Below, one piece after another: positions 1-12,800 of a DNA stretch of 64,000 nt. The first letter of the stretch is position 1. The number at the start of each line of letters is the position of its first letter. Location: NCBI GenBank assembly GCA_032622095.1, contig CP136067.1:79696705-79760704 (forward strand). The letters are read 5' to 3'. Source of the DNA: Siphonodentalium dalli (taxonomy: Eukaryota > Mollusca > Scaphopoda > Gadilida > Siphonodentaliidae). The notes under the pieces are model-generated. The model worked only from the letters and a program-made list of their open reading frames with translations. It searched no databases and had not been told where the DNA came from. The translations under genes were made by a program, and so were the position numbers.

Positions 1-270
1 AAATTTCAAATTTAAAAAAAAAGAAGAAGGGTCATAACTCCTTTAAAATAAATCGGATCAAACCCATATTCAAACTCGAACTGTATTTTGGGATGAGAAA
101 CCTATAAACAAAATTTGGTTCCGATCAAATAGAAAATGTTAGAGTTATCGCATTATACCTAAAGTGTCTGACAGACAGACAGATATAGATGGACGGACAG
201 ACGAGTGGTCAATCCGGACATTGACGCTATGTGTACCATACTATGGTATAGGTACACATAAAAAGTTTTA
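1..270 (-). repeat. Family 1 tandem-core repeat, partial copy
   Basis: The copy contains the phrases CATAACTCC, CAAACCCATATTC, CTGTATTTTGGG and AATTTGGTTCCGATCAAAT. It then has a GACAGACAGACAG microsatellite, the TGGTCAATCCGGAC segment and the terminal palindrome ACCATACTATGGT followed by ACACATAAAAAG. The same order recurs at 6025-6360, 6780-7306 and 7307-8480. Confidence 0.7.
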
Positions 271-410
271 TCTGGGTAAACATAAAAAACGAAACCGGAA
301 ATTTCCGGAAACGTCACGGAAATTGCAAACCATGTAACAGTTCGTTCGGGCCAGTCAACAGTTCGCTCGGAGCCAGTCAACAGTTCACTCGGGTCAGGCA
401 ACAGTTCACT

Positions 411-1880
411 CGTGACGTCACGAAAGCTGACCGTGATTGCAAACCGGGTAACAGTTAATTCAGGGCGGGCAACAGTTCGTTGTGGCATTACGAACGCGAA
501 TTTGGGGTTAACCAGTTAATTCTAAATCCCAATGATTTACGAAGTAAAACTCTACTATTTTCCACTTGTGACGTTGACGAAAGCTGACCGTGATTGCAAA
601 CCGGGTAACAGTCAGTGTTTGCGCTGTCGGTAGCCAAATTAGCCAATGGCTAATCTTTTTCGAATTTGGCTAATAAAAATTTCATTTGGCTAAACTTTTG
701 GCTAAACTTTCTTTGAACCCAAATGGAGACTGAAAGCATGGAGCCAGAAAGCTAATTAATAAAAGCGCTCAATAGATCGACATTCAAGACGAAGTTAGGT
801 GACGAAAGTATTTCATTATTTTCGTACTTATGAAATATCGTACAAAGGGAAACCCGATCGACAACTCTATCAACCATCTATCAATCATCTTTAGTTTTCA
901 CAAGACGGACATTCAAAGACGCATGGACATTAAACCGACCCTGGTTGAATTATGACAATGTGAAGAAAGCAATGTTTTGTAAAGTGCATTGACGCCGGTA
1001 TATAAGCAATTTGTTCGCAACAGGCTGTTTTAATCTGGAGAAAGATTACGTCACTCTGCACGAAGCAGCAAAAGGTCATTATTAATTTTTACATTTAATC
1101 TCATAATCACCCATTCAGCCCATTGTCTGTCTGGTCACTCACGGCGCGCCTGCACAATGCATGTTTATGATGACATTGCATTTAAGACGGTCGAGGTTTA
1201 TGAGTACCAAGTGTAAGACAAAAGCTTAATCAGCCAAATGTGAATCACGACAGATATTTTGTTGCTATTTGTCGTCAATACCGATACACTCAAAATAATA
1301 TGCATGCTTTTATGACAGATTGTAATTTGATAATGGCGTAACAATATTAAGTTATTAGTTTCCAGATGTCACTTAGATATTTTCGCAAGGATAAATATTT
1401 AATGATTTAAAAAAAGATATTGATATAAAACAAAAAAATAATGACATTAAGAAGGACAATCCGGGGTTACCCCCCCCCCCCCCCCCCCCCCCCCAAAATC
1501 ACTCTTTCACATAAAGATTAATTAATTTTTAATAAATGATATATATAAAAATACTTCTAGTTCATAAAAATTATTTTAATTATTGTGTATTTTTATACCT
1601 GTGTCTGTTAGATTTTACGTTTTAGTCATTAATTGTGAATCAACCAGAAAACGATGATTTAATTTGGCCAAAGTTTTTTTTAATTTGGCCAAAAAACATT
1701 TGGCTAAAGTTTTTTTCATTTGGCTAAACTTTTGGCTAAAGTTTTTTTCGGTCCAGCGCGAACACTGGTAACAGTTAATTCAGGGCGGGCAACAGTTCGT
1801 TGTGGCGTTACGAACGCGAATTTGGGGTTAACCAGTTAATTCTAAATCCCAATGATTTAAGAAGTAAAACTCTACTATTG
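411..1880 (+). repeat. Tandem duplication of about 150 bp, second unit split by the hAT element
   Basis: A segment starting GTGACGTCACGAAAGC and ending CTCTACTATT (411-560) is repeated from about 569, interrupted by the element at 613-1767 and resumed to 1880. The two units differ at only a few bases, so the duplication predates the insertion but is itself young. Just before it (about 330-412) a 22-bp minisatellite of the type CCAGTCAACAGTTCGCTCGG is repeated about four times. Confidence 0.75.
613..1767. mobile_element. hAT-like non-autonomous element, 8-bp TSD GTAACAGT
   Basis: The 1155-bp element begins CAGTGTTTGCGCTG and ends with CAGCGCGAACACTG, near-perfect inverted termini. The flanking 8 bp GTAACAGT is repeated exactly at 605-612 and 1768-1775, as hAT transposases make. 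There is no coding frame. Both ends carry clusters of TTTGGCTAAA-type motifs, and a run of about 24 C lies at 1471-1494. It sits inside the second unit of a small tandem duplication. Confidence 0.85.
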
Positions 1881-1881
1881 G

Positions 1882-2275
1882 GTAACAATGCCCTCTATTG
1901 GTGATGGGTGATTTTCGAGCAAGGCGAGTTCCAGATGTTAGCAAAATATTCCTGGATCATTTAACTTTGGAAATCATTTATATTTGATTCAAAATGTCTC
2001 AAACATCTTGTCATATAGCGAAATTACAGCCCCCAAACGCATAATTTTCCGAAAATCGATTGCCATGGCAACTGTTCATAACTTGGCGGTATCTACCAAA
2101 ATTTCTGGAAGATTTATAACGATGTTTATAACCCATATAGCATGAGTTGTCACGCAGAAAATTCTGCCATGACAAATGGTCCGACTCACCATTAAATAAA
2201 CGCATAAATTGCTACAAAATTATATAAAAGTAAGCATTTCTGCAACAATCTCATCTGTGAGTAATGTTTTCCCAA
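1882..2275 (-). repeat. About 380-bp dispersed repeat, inverted relative to the copies at 4525 and 4945
   Basis: Blocks such as CTCATCTGTGAGTAATG, GCCCCCAAACGCATAATTTT and ATTCCTGGATCATTTAACTT recur in reverse complement at 4525-4905, and again partly at 4945-5260. The ends carry a GGTGATGGGTGAT-like box. No long coding frame is conserved, so it is probably a non-autonomous element. Confidence 0.6.
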
Positions 2276-2838
2276 AACAATGAAGTCCCATACGAGTTAA
2301 GAATTACTTATGAAGGGAAAGAGTTATGGTCCTGGCTCTGCCCCTGGTGGCCCCATTTGAACAAATCTGAAGCCCACTCACCTGGGGAACATCCATACCA
2401 AATATTAACCCATTCAGTCTTTTGATTCTGAAGAAATGTTTAAAGAATTGTTGGCAGATGGATGGATGAATAGATGGAAGGACAGATAGATGGATGATCA
2501 GATGGGGATTGATGAGTCTGATGACTATAGCTCAACCGGACACTTCATCTCAGGGAGCTAAAAAGCATAGCCTTTGTTTTAACAGCATTTATCATTAGTT
2601 TCCAACTTTCCATCTGATAGTGTAATTATCAAGTTAATTAGTGAAGGAATTATTATCTAAATACATCAGTGGAACTCTATTTTGCTCAGTGGGGTTGTTT
2701 TTAGATAGCGTCAACCCCATAACAGTTATTTTCGTTTTGGAATTTCAAATGTTAATATTTATAATTTTATATAAACTGTCCTAATTCACCTCAAAAATCG
2801 TGAAACAGAGAGATTGAGAGATCGCTCTAGATTCTCTC
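2276..2838. other. Unassigned intergenic sequence
   Basis: I see only a GATGGATGGATGAATAGATGG-like microsatellite near 2455-2510. No coding frame or repeat family is recognised. Confidence 0.4.
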
Positions 2839-3099
2839 TTAACTGGAGTGTCCTGAAATTTTGCGAAAACCCTGTGCCATGGCATTCTCTTATATATGCG
2901 AGTCTCACATAGGGAGTCTCACATATATAAGAGAATATTTTGGCCTAACAATATTTACCTTGACTGTGTAAGGTCCTGTTCCAGTGCATTTCTCTTATAT
3001 ATGCAAGGCTCTCTACGGATGACTTGCATATATAAGAGAATGCACTGGCACAGGACCGTTAATGCTGTACCAGCGCAACTCCTGTGATGAAAGAGTTAA
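2839..3099. mobile_element. TTAA element with paired hairpins, degenerate ends
   Basis: It is bounded by TTAA at both ends; the left CCCTTTC box is lost and the right is GAAAGAGTTAA. Two long hairpins with CTCTTATATATGCGAG-type arms lie at about 2876-2944 and 2981-3051. The layout is the same as the copies at 39427, 43209, 44569 and 56370. Confidence 0.65.
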
Positions 3100-3630
3100 T
3101 GCATGGCATTTTTTTTTATTCTAGAGGGAGTAGGCCTACCCCCGGATGTCAATGGAAGAGGGATATTTAACGTGACACAAGAATTTAAAAACAGTTGCAA
3201 ATTTAAATTAACCTCTTCGTTGCTAAACGATGTTATGACGTCGTGTTGCTGGGCTGTTGACATTATTGCCATTTTCCAATGGGAAACTATAACGGGAATA
3301 CCACAAGAACCATAGAACTGACTCAGTTGAAAGGATATTATTGATCGCAATTGTGGAACATCATACATTGTATAAAACATCAAGATACAGTTATTCCGAT
3401 GAACCAATCTCTGAGTTCCAGTTATGAATAATGGCCTACTGCTATTGTGCTGAAGTAGGTCCATTGTACCTACGGACCATATAGCACACGGCGTGCACTT
3501 TTACGTCCGTAATAGTTACGGAAGTCATAACAGCGAAGAGGTTAAAAACTTAAAGCTTATTATAGTTAATTATTAAATCACTGTTTTGAACTTAAAGGTT
3601 TGAGACCATTCATATTTATGTCTTACATGT
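3100..3630. other. Unassigned sequence with overlapping unrecognised frames
   Basis: Two overlapping open frames (63-122 codons) run on opposite strands. Neither shows a known motif, biased codon use or splice context, so I treat the stretch as non-coding. Confidence 0.35.
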
Positions 3631-3631
3631 A

Positions 3632-4314
3632 GGCCTAAAAAACAGTGTTTCTGCTAACCGGACCCCTCCAGGGTAGGGTATGTAGGTAGGGAATTAAATT
3701 TTTTTTTTAATTTCCCCACCGCCTGGAACCGCGTAATCAGTCCAATTTCCACAAAGCAGTGATTCATTTGGGCAGATATAACATCCCGCATACATAGACA
3801 TCATGTCTGCCATATTAAAATATGATTTAGAGTAACAGCTCCTATTACTGATTGTATTCCTGATTTCCTTGATATTTTAATTCCCAGTACCGACATTTAA
3901 AATAATAATTTATTCAACATGTACCTGTAGTCTAAGGCTAATGATCTTTTTGGTGTGTATATTAATTAGATACATGTACACATTATTGAAACAACAGAAA
4001 TAGAAATAGCCAAGTGGATAATTTGGCTAGTTTTCAATAACTTCCTTGCCCTGAGAATGTGAGACCTGCTATTTCAACTGTTCACAACTTATTCTGGGTG
4101 AACATTTTAAAAATAGAAATCTAGTCCAAGACGTATTACAAATCATCGACACATCTTCATATAGGCTTTAAATATTATGTTTCTGTATAGACATTATATT
4201 TAATATATTTAAAAAAAAAAAAAAAAAAAATCAGCACAAAATTATGACAATCGGCGGTTTCGGACATGGGTCGGTCGGGTTAGCAGAAACACAGGTCATT
4301 TTGTTTAGGCCTTA
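3632..4314. mobile_element. AGGCCTAAAA / TTTCTGCTAACC terminal-inverted element
   Basis: The left end AGGCCTAAAAAACAGTGTTT with CTGCTAACCGGACC is mirrored by GGTCGGGTTAGCAGAAACACAG and TTTAGGCCT at the right. There is a poly-A tract near 4210. Related termini occur at 32810-34225 and 53984, and looser ones near 30985-31050. No coding capacity. Confidence 0.6.
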
Positions 4315-4524
4315 CCACTATTTAAAGTTTAAAGTTACTGTGTCAGGTGGTGTTTGGTAGAGACATCGAAGGCAAAGTATGCACAAAAAATTATTTAAAA
4401 CCCACTCGTCTGCATGAATTTTAGAAAATGATTGCCTGAGAACCAAAACATTGACTTTCCGTAGCTTATGTCTAATATCATTAAACATGATTTATCTCGT
4501 TTGGGACGTGATTCTTTTGAGAAA

Positions 4525-5260
4525 ACATTACTCACAGATGAGATTGTTTGCAGAAATGCTTACTTTAATATAACTTTATAGCAAATTATGCTTTTTATTC
4601 AATGTTGGGTCAGACAATTTGCCATGGCCAAATTCTCCGCGTGACAACTCATACTATATGGGTAATCATCCGTAGTCTATAAATCTTCTAGAAATATTGG
4701 GTGAATACCACCAAATTGCGACCGGTTGCACATAGCAACCTATTTTCGGAAATGTATGAGTTTGGGGCCTGTAATTTTGCTTTATGATGATATGTTTGCG
4801 ACATTTTGAATCAAATACAAATCATTTCAAAGTTAAATGACCCAGGAATATTTTGCCAACATCTGGAACTAGCCCTGCTCGAATATCACCCAACACCGAC
4901 AGAGGGCGCCATTCAAAATGGCCACCAAAGCCCTGTTTTCTAATGTTAAAATGCTTACTTTTATATCATTTTATAGCAATGTATGCGTTAATTTAATGCT
5001 AGGTCAGACCATTTGTCAAGACAAAATTCTCCATGCAACAACTAATAATATATATATATGGGTGATCATTCGTATTATATAAATCTTCCAAAATTTTTGG
5101 ATAGATACCACCAAATTGTGACCGTTTGACATGGCAACCAATTTTCCGAAAATTATGCGTTTGGGGGCTGCAATTTCTCCTATACGAGATGTCTGCATGC
5201 GACATTTTGAATCAAATGTAATTATTTTTCAAAGAAATAGGATCCATGAATATACTTAAA
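4525..5260 (+). repeat. Two direct copies of the dispersed repeat also seen inverted at 1882
   Basis: Copy one (4525-4905) and copy two (about 4945-5260) share TATCATTTTATAGCAA-like, GGGTGATCATTCG-like and GCGACATTTTGAATCAAAT blocks. Copy one ends in a CACCCAACACCGACAGAGGG box. This gives a direct pair with a distant inverted partner. Confidence 0.6.
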
Positions 5261-5538
5261 TTGCCCCCGTTTCTTGTTCCTTCCGCTGAAGGGGTCAATA
5301 TTAACCTGCCATGGTGATTGTCAACCGAAAACTTGTCTACGCGTCAATGGCTTAGGCTACTGAGCACCGCCATTTTGGAACAATGACATCACGAATCACG
5401 GCACGCGACTCACACGTGACGCCAAAAATATGTTACATCTTCCTGGACCCCTCCCTGAGTGATCGGCCAATATTGAATACATGTTACTATGCGCAAAACA
5501 TATAATTATAAATGAATCATTCGCTGATAGCAAGTGCA

Positions 5539-5627
5539 TTAAGTGGGAAACGGATATATCCGTTTCCCGTCCTGTAGGTAATGTTTTGGGAAACGGATAT
5601 ATCTGTTTCCCGTCCTAAATGAGTTAA
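5539..5627. mobile_element. Minimal TTAA element made of two hairpins
   Basis: Between TTAA at 5539 and TTAA at 5624 there are two near-identical palindromes GGGAAACGGATATATCCG + TTTCCC (the second has one change), each followed by GTCCT. The arms are unlike the TTATATATGCGAG family, but the paired-hairpin layout is the same. Confidence 0.6.
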
Positions 5628-5854
5628 TGCAAGCATTATTCTTGCATAATGCATGTGAGAAATCATTGGGCCATTGATTCATTTCTTACCTTTCACATAT
5701 GCATCAGAACTTGTGATAACCACAAAGCCTCCACTGCAAACTTATTTTTTTTTTTTAAATGTTTCCCCACAGGGTAATCCCTGGACCCCCATGAACAGGA
5801 GGGGTCACCCCTCCCAAACACTCCCCTGTGTAGGGTGCAAAAACTCCCAAATTT

Positions 5855-7411
5855 GGTTCAGATCAGAAAAAAAATATTGCAGCATGCGCGAATTCTAAGT
5901 CAAACGAGAGGCCGATCACGATCGGCAGATGTTTAACCCATACCTTGGCGAAAATGATTAGCCATTTTCAGCTTGGAATCTAAAATCCATAACATTAATT
6001 ATTAATCTTCAAAGATTAGAACAATTTTTTTATTTTTAAATAGGTCCATAACTCTGTTAAAAATATCGGATCAAACCCATATTCGAATACTATCTGTATT
6101 TTGGGCTGAGGAACTGACATACCAAATTTGATTTCAGATATATTTTTTTTAGTTATTGCAGCATGCGTGAATTGTAAGTCGAAGAACGGCCATAACTCCA
6201 TAAACAAAAACTTGGATCAAACCCATATTTTTAACTCGATCTGTATTTTGGGCTGAGAAACAGATATACATATTTTGGTTCCAATCAAATAAAAAAATGT
6301 TTGAGTTATCGCACCATGCGTAAAGTGTCTACCGACAGACGGACGGACGACAAGTGGTCAAAATAAATTAATCCATCAATAGGGGCAAAGAGTGTGTCAA
6401 AATAAACCAATATAAAATGAGACATATGGTATCAGATGAAAGTATCAGGAATGTTAACGACAGAAATCCATGCAAGTGAATGAGGAGAAACCTGGAGATA
6501 TAACAGAAGAATGATTAATTATAATGACAACATCACTACAAATGAATAATAGACTATTCCAATTAAAACTTTTAGAACTGAATGGGAGAGTCCATTGAAT
6601 CATGAATGGGTTACAGCTTCACTGCTATGTGGTATATATGGTAGCTAAAAATAACTAATTCAATAAGACATTACAGCTAGTCTCTCTATTGCAGTTAAGC
6701 TTGTATTACTGGTAGTTAATTAATTGTAAGCTACCTAGGTTATCAAAAACTCAAATCTGTTCAATTATTAGTTGAAAAATGGGCATAACTCTGGCATAAC
6801 AAATCAGATCTAACCCATATTCAAACTATATCTGTATTTTGAGTTGAGAAACTCACATACCAAATTTGGTTCCTATCAGATGAAAATTGGTTGATTTATA
6901 GAAGCATGTGTGAATTCTATGTCAAAGGGCCATAACTCCATTAAAAATAATCTGACCAAACCCATAATCGAACTTGATCTGTATTTTGGGTTGAGAAACT
7001 CACATACCAAATTTGGTTCTGATCAGATAAAAAATGTTTGAGTTATGGCAGAATGCGTGAATTCTAAGTCGAAAAAGGGCCATAACTTTGTAAAAAAAAA
7101 AGTCTGATCAAACCCATATTAGAACTTGATCTGTATTTTGGGGCTGAAAAACCCATATAAAAAATTTGGTTTTGATCGGAAAGAAAATGATTGAGTTATC
7201 GCATTACACATAAAGTATCTATGGACAGACAGACGCACGACGAGTGGTCAATCCGGACGTCAACACTATGTGTACCATACTATGGTATGGGTACACATAA
7301 AAAGGGCCAATTATAACTCTATAAAATAAACTCAGATCAAACCCATATTTGAACTCGATCTGTATTTTGGGCTGAGAAACACATATATACAAATTTTGCG
7401 TAAAGTGTCTA
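5855..7411 (-). repeat. Family 1 tandem-core repeats, several units
   Basis: Units of about 130-140 bp repeat the order CATAACTCCATTAAAA, GATCAAACCCATATT, CTGTATTTTGGGCTGAGAAA, ACATACCAAATTTGGTT, GAGTTATCGCA. Two runs end with an ACGGACGGAC or ACAGACAGAC microsatellite (near 6330 and 7222), and one also with the ACCATACTATGGT palindrome (7275). Unrelated AT-rich sequence lies at about 6360-6780. The last run is cut at 7411 by the element 7412-8392 and resumes at 8393. Confidence 0.7.
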
Positions 7412-8392
7412 GGGTCCGTGAAGATTCGGCGGAAGGAAGATTCGGCGGGTTTTATCGGCCGAATCTTCCTAGGTTTATACCAAATATTGGGACGGGAGAT
7501 TTTATGTTTTAAGTTCTATGAATTATGTGGACATATTTTTTAATAATATATTAGATGAATAAATTAAATTAAATGAAGCTATTACTTTTGGGAGCTCATA
7601 AAAGCCGAACACAACCGAACATAACCGAACACAAGTCCAAATAATAGGAAATTTCATGAATATGATGTTTTGTTTGAGATTATTTGTATGTTTTATGAGT
7701 GAATATTTTACAAGAATAAATTACTTTTGTTAATACTTTTATGATGTTTTGTCATTAGTTTGTTTGACATATTTTATGAGATTATTTTAGGTTTATGATA
7801 AGGTAAGTTTATTGTGAATATATTGAAGTTATTACTTACAAATTACGTGGTAAATCCAAATATCACGTTCGAACACTATAAGGAATTATGATTAATGAAG
7901 ATTCAATGAGAAAACGAATAAAATTTTTGACAGTTGTTCACACTCTGTTCACGTTGGCACCAAGTGTTTGTATAACAGTCGGTAGAATATACAGAGTCGT
8001 TTTTCTGATGCTGATATGATCTCAGTGAGAACTATTCGATGTTTGTTTAGATAAGTTTGCTGAGTGCATTTTAGTTAGAACTGATCAGTTGTTTGTTTTA
8101 CCGCATCAGATCTTGTGTAAATATGTTTCATCCATTCTAATAAGTCTAATAAAATATGTCATTACTAAAAATGAGTTAATCAAGACCCTATAATCCCTCT
8201 AATTAGTTGTTATTGTTACAACAAAGAATAAGTGTGCACACAAGCTTAGTCCCACATAAGCCGTAATCCCCAAGCCGTAATCCCTCCACTAATTAGTTAG
8301 ATCAAACGACTGGCCGAATCTTCCCTGCCGAATCTTCCCTCCGCCGAAAAATACATGGCCGAATCTTCCCTCCGCCGAATCTTCCCGTTTCC
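7412..8392. mobile_element. GAAGATTCGGCGG-terminated element, 8-bp TSD AGTGTCTA
   Basis: The 981-bp element has imperfect inverted ends of about 35 bp, built from GAAGATTCGGCGGAAGG and GAAGATTCGGC. The flanks AGTGTCTA (7404-7411 and 8393-8400) are exact and belong to the interrupted family 1 repeat. There is no coding frame. Its two end regions match those of the 5.2-kb element at 31952-37161, so it is probably an internal-deletion derivative. Confidence 0.85.
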
Positions 8393-8484
8393 AGTGTCTA
8401 CGGACAAACAAGCAGACAGGCGGCGAGGGTCAATCCAGAAGTCGACACTATTTGTACCATACTATGGTATGGGTATAATTAAAG

Positions 8485-8594
8485 CACAGGAGCCTGGAAT
8501 TTGGTCAAACTTTTTTGAAAAACCCTCTTTTATTGAGGAACCAGCACCCGGGACCAATAAAAGAAGGTTTTTGACCAAATTCCAGGCTCCTGTG
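8485..8594. mobile_element. 110-bp fold-back element CACAGGAGCCTGG, 7-bp TSD
   Basis: The arms CACAGGAGCCTGGAATTTGG and their complement enclose a short centre. ATTAAAG flanks both sides (8478-8484, 8595-8601). A half copy lies near 29663-29730. Confidence 0.75.
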
Positions 8595-8601
8595 ATTAAA
8601 G

Positions 8602-9870
8602 ATAGCACCCGGCATATGGTATCCAAAATTTACACCGTTTTTTTTATGGGCATTGTTGTGTTGCATAAAACCTACTGACTGGAGACTATAATCTATTGCC
8701 GAATTCAGCTTGGATGGCTGATTTGAGATAGTGTAGTTGAATTTTTACATTTCCCAGACCCGATGACCTACCTTATTGTTGAATTCTGAGAGCACTTGAC
8801 AAGCTTGGTCCTCTGGTCCTGTCTGTAATGTGAGTAGGGCAAGATCATCCATGACAATCAACTTATTTATCAACTAAAACAACAGTGAAAATAATGCATT
8901 AGTGTGAAAAACAAGATCCGATCACATATACGCTATTTTTGACCATCTTGTTGATCGAAATGCTTCCTTCCAGATCGATAAATAATCAATTCTGAAAATC
9001 TAATGGCCTACATATCTCGAGCACGACGTGAAACGTGCCGATAATCAAATTGTGATCGGTGGGATTCTTTCTCTTCAATGTATTTGCATTAATTAGTCCT
9101 CGCATTGAATTTGTGCTTCACAAGGGAAGGTTGGGTAAGTCACCATCCCCCAATTTATAACAATTGGAAATTTCATATCTGATACAACAGGATCCGGCAA
9201 GCCTAGTGGGAAATTGTACACCAACAATAATAGGTGGAATTTCGAAAGTATTCTCGTAGTTCGATTTTCCAACGAATTATTAGTGGTGAAGTTGTTGTTT
9301 TTATATACCAACTGTGATATATGATCCTGCCATCATTTGGAAATTGTCCAACCTCAAGGGGGTGTCAGGTATGAAATTCCAACAATTGGAGAGCTTGGTG
9401 CCAGCTAGGCTTTTGCAGTTTTCATGTTCAGATTTCAAAATGTTCTCCCATTAGGTTGTTCTAGGGGTCCTGGTCCATCCTCGGTGTCCAGTCAAGAACT
9501 GTTAATTGATTAAAACAAACCGAGGATTGAGTTTGCCTTGAGATACACCTCTAGATGCTAGGAGTTTTCAGTTTAATTTTCAGGTTCAGATTTTCAAATT
9601 TCCCCCCACCGGGCTGAGGTGTCCTGCAAGGTTCGCGCATCCGGTGGGCAGTCAAAAACGGCTAACAGTCAAATGATACCCATACACGTCCTAATTAGTC
9701 AAGATGGCCAAGTCATGTTCTACCGTTTTTGAGTCAAAATGTACTTTTGTCTAAAAACGTTAATTGATTCATATACAATTTATCAACAACAAAAAAACTA
9801 TATCAATTAACTGAATCATGTATTGGAATATCATCTAAAATACGATTTCTTTGGATTCGGGGGTAAAAAA
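8602..9870. other. Unassigned intergenic sequence
   Basis: No coding frame is supported. A segment near 9350-9420 (GGGGGTGTCAGGTATGAAAT) loosely resembles 55040-55130 in the FNBP4 intron, which suggests a worn repeat. Confidence 0.35.
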
Positions 9871-12800
9871 AATATGTTATAGTACATAATATGTAATCGA
9901 GTCGAGGAACCCACCCATCAAAGCTCAGAGTGAACAGATATCGATTTTTTAAGTTTGTTATTTCTCGAGATGTGTAATAATATGTAGCCCAGAAACACGT
10001 ACGTGGTTAAACGGGTGGTCTCGGACAAAATTGCGAAGATGGAAAACTCTAAAATCAAGTGGTAATAACCCAGTTTCGTTAAACAAACATCTCATAATCC
10101 CCTCACACCTCCTAATTACAATAATTTTAGGCGGGCGGGTTGTTCCGGAGTGAAACGGGCGGGTTGTCTCAGGGGCGGTTAGTCACGGACCCGGTAATGG
10201 GTCGGTAATACGGTCAAATTTCTTGATACTTTAGCGATAATACGGCCATATTTTGTTGAACAAAATGTTGATAAATAACAAGTTTTGGGAAATTTGATAC
10301 CATAGTTGACAGTGTAGTATGGTCGTGGTACGCAAAAAAGGGGGTTAGACCCAAAATAAATTGGTAAAGAAGCGATTTTGGTGTAATTCAACGCGGGAGA
10401 ATCTCTGGTACAACATATCCAAAATCCGCTGAAATCCGCTTTGGGGAAAATCCAGGATCCAATATGGCGTCCAACATGGCCGCCGTCAGTCAAAAGAGAC
10501 TCTGACTGAGATTAATTAGATTATAGTGAGAACAAATGTTGTCATATGTATACAAATGTATACATTTTTGCGAAGGTAAAATATTATGCCACCTGTTTAT
10601 GGCAAAAATGGAACCCCTCGTCCAAAATGGCGGCCTAAACTCGAAAATTTGAAGTTTTTGTCTAATATCTTAAAGCTCAGTTCCTGTTGTTTGATAATGG
10701 TTCAGACTGACAACTTTGCTTAGTCTTATTCGTGTTAATTCAGCATTGGAGCAATGGAAGATACCACAAATGGGGTCCCAGACTCATCCACACCCTCAAA
10801 AATTCGATTTTACAGAACGCGGTATAAAATTGCACAAAAATCGCCATAGGAATTCCAGTCATATATCAACAACAAATTGACAGAACTGCACAATTTAAGT
10901 TGGGCATACCATTATCTATGATACTCCAATTCAATGAAAGCCAAATTGGCGCTTTGTCTCAAAATGGCTGCCAAAATGGCGGTCAAAATATGGAAAATGG
11001 CGGATATTGTCCAGAGTGTCATTCAATCGATTATAAGTAGTGGTTGATTGACTAAATAAATACGAATGTATACCTCTTCATGATGTCATTATGCTAGCTC
11101 TATAGAAAAACTTAAAAATCCGTACCCAAAATGGCCAACCGATGTGAAAATTACTATTTTCTATCACTTCTTTTTATCACTTATTGCTCTCTGAACTGGG
11201 GTACAATGAATATACTCTTTCAATGGTCGTGTCAACTGATCATTCCAGCAATGACATGTGTAATCGTTTAGGTCATAGTTTACTCCGGTCCTTCACTCAT
11301 TAGTTCTAACGAATGCGGTATGAAATTTAACCAAAATCGGCTTTGGGGTTCTGGTCACATTCGATATTTAGGGATGAACAGATCTTGTCTACAAAATATT
11401 TGAGCGTTTCTTTTATTTGTGAACATTCCATCTCAAAATGACCAAAAGAAATAATAAATTTTATCTAATATGGCTTCCAAAACGAAAATGGTAGACTCTG
11501 CCCAGCTTGTCAAATAATGGAAGTTGTGACTGGTGGATGCAGTTGATAATTGGCTAATCTATGTGCCTTATATACATCAAAACTAATATTTATAATAATG
11601 GAGACTTGGTCTATTTTGGTGGCTTCCCGCAGGTTGGCAAATATCAACTATTCGGGCTCGGCCATCATTTCGAACACTTACGGTACACGGTCGCGATAGT
11701 CGCAAAATATTGATCCAGAATATAAACAGAGAGCGATATTGACTTCAGAATACCCTATCGGTATAAAATCAGTCGGGAAAACTTTAAGATCCGAGATGGC
11801 ATCCAATATGCCCCCCCCCCCCCCCCGACAGCGATAGAAGTCATAAATAGGATATTTTCTCTTTGATTCCTTTTCGAAAAAAAGAGTTTTACATGCATAT
11901 ATATCTCTTATTGAATACAGTATTGTTTTAATCTGGAATATGTATGAAAAATCATATTCCCCAAACCTCTTAAGATGGTTACCAAAACTGGAACGTGTCC
12001 GATTTATAGCAGGTTGAGATACACTGGGGAAAAAACCCTTTAGTTGGACGGTTTCGATAGATAGAAATTAAACACAATGACTATAAATTTCCGCTAAACG
12101 GATTGTGAACACACATTTTTCGACATCATTGTTAGTGCTAGCTGGAACTAAATGTAGCACATGGATTCCCCATTTCGACATGTACGAAAAGTGGTTTTAC
12201 TCTTAGCTCTTCTCATATATCAACACTCCGGTGAATGGTGATGTATTATGTCCTAGAAAATACTTGTGCCAAATACATATATGTATGAGGAAACTATCCC
12301 CATACATTGTTTACACATCGAATCAGTAAATATGTGGAGGTCTTCTTGGACAAGCGTAATTTTCAAAACTCGAAACCGTCTTTACAAACAGTAAAAGTTC
12401 ATAGGAAATGACGTTGGATGTAGGTCTAGAGTACGTCGTCTGCAGGAGATAGTTTTGGTGTCAATAATTTGCACATATTTCTGATCAGCATGGATGAAAG
12501 CCTTATATATATATGTGGCAGTTTGATTGTCTAGCATCCGGAAAATATTCTGAACATATGGAGGCAATACCCATAACATATAAATAATAGGCTAAAATCG
12601 ACCGGAATACTCAAAGCGTTCAGATCCAGCCGTGGCGTACATTGTGCATACAGATCATTGATGAAATTCACTCGATGTGTATAAGATATCGATGTGTATA
12701 TATATTTATTAAAATGTTTCTATCCACATGTATATACCCTCAGTCGCATGACACGGAATTGTCACATGGAGTGTGAAGGGTATACAATGTACGTGCGGAT

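Noticed and set aside
2876-3055. CRISPR-like pair of repeats
   Set aside because: They are hairpins of a eukaryotic TTAA element. There are no regular spacers.
3096-3464. 122-codon minus-strand frame
   Set aside because: No motif, no splice context, and it overlaps frames on the other strand. Probably chance.
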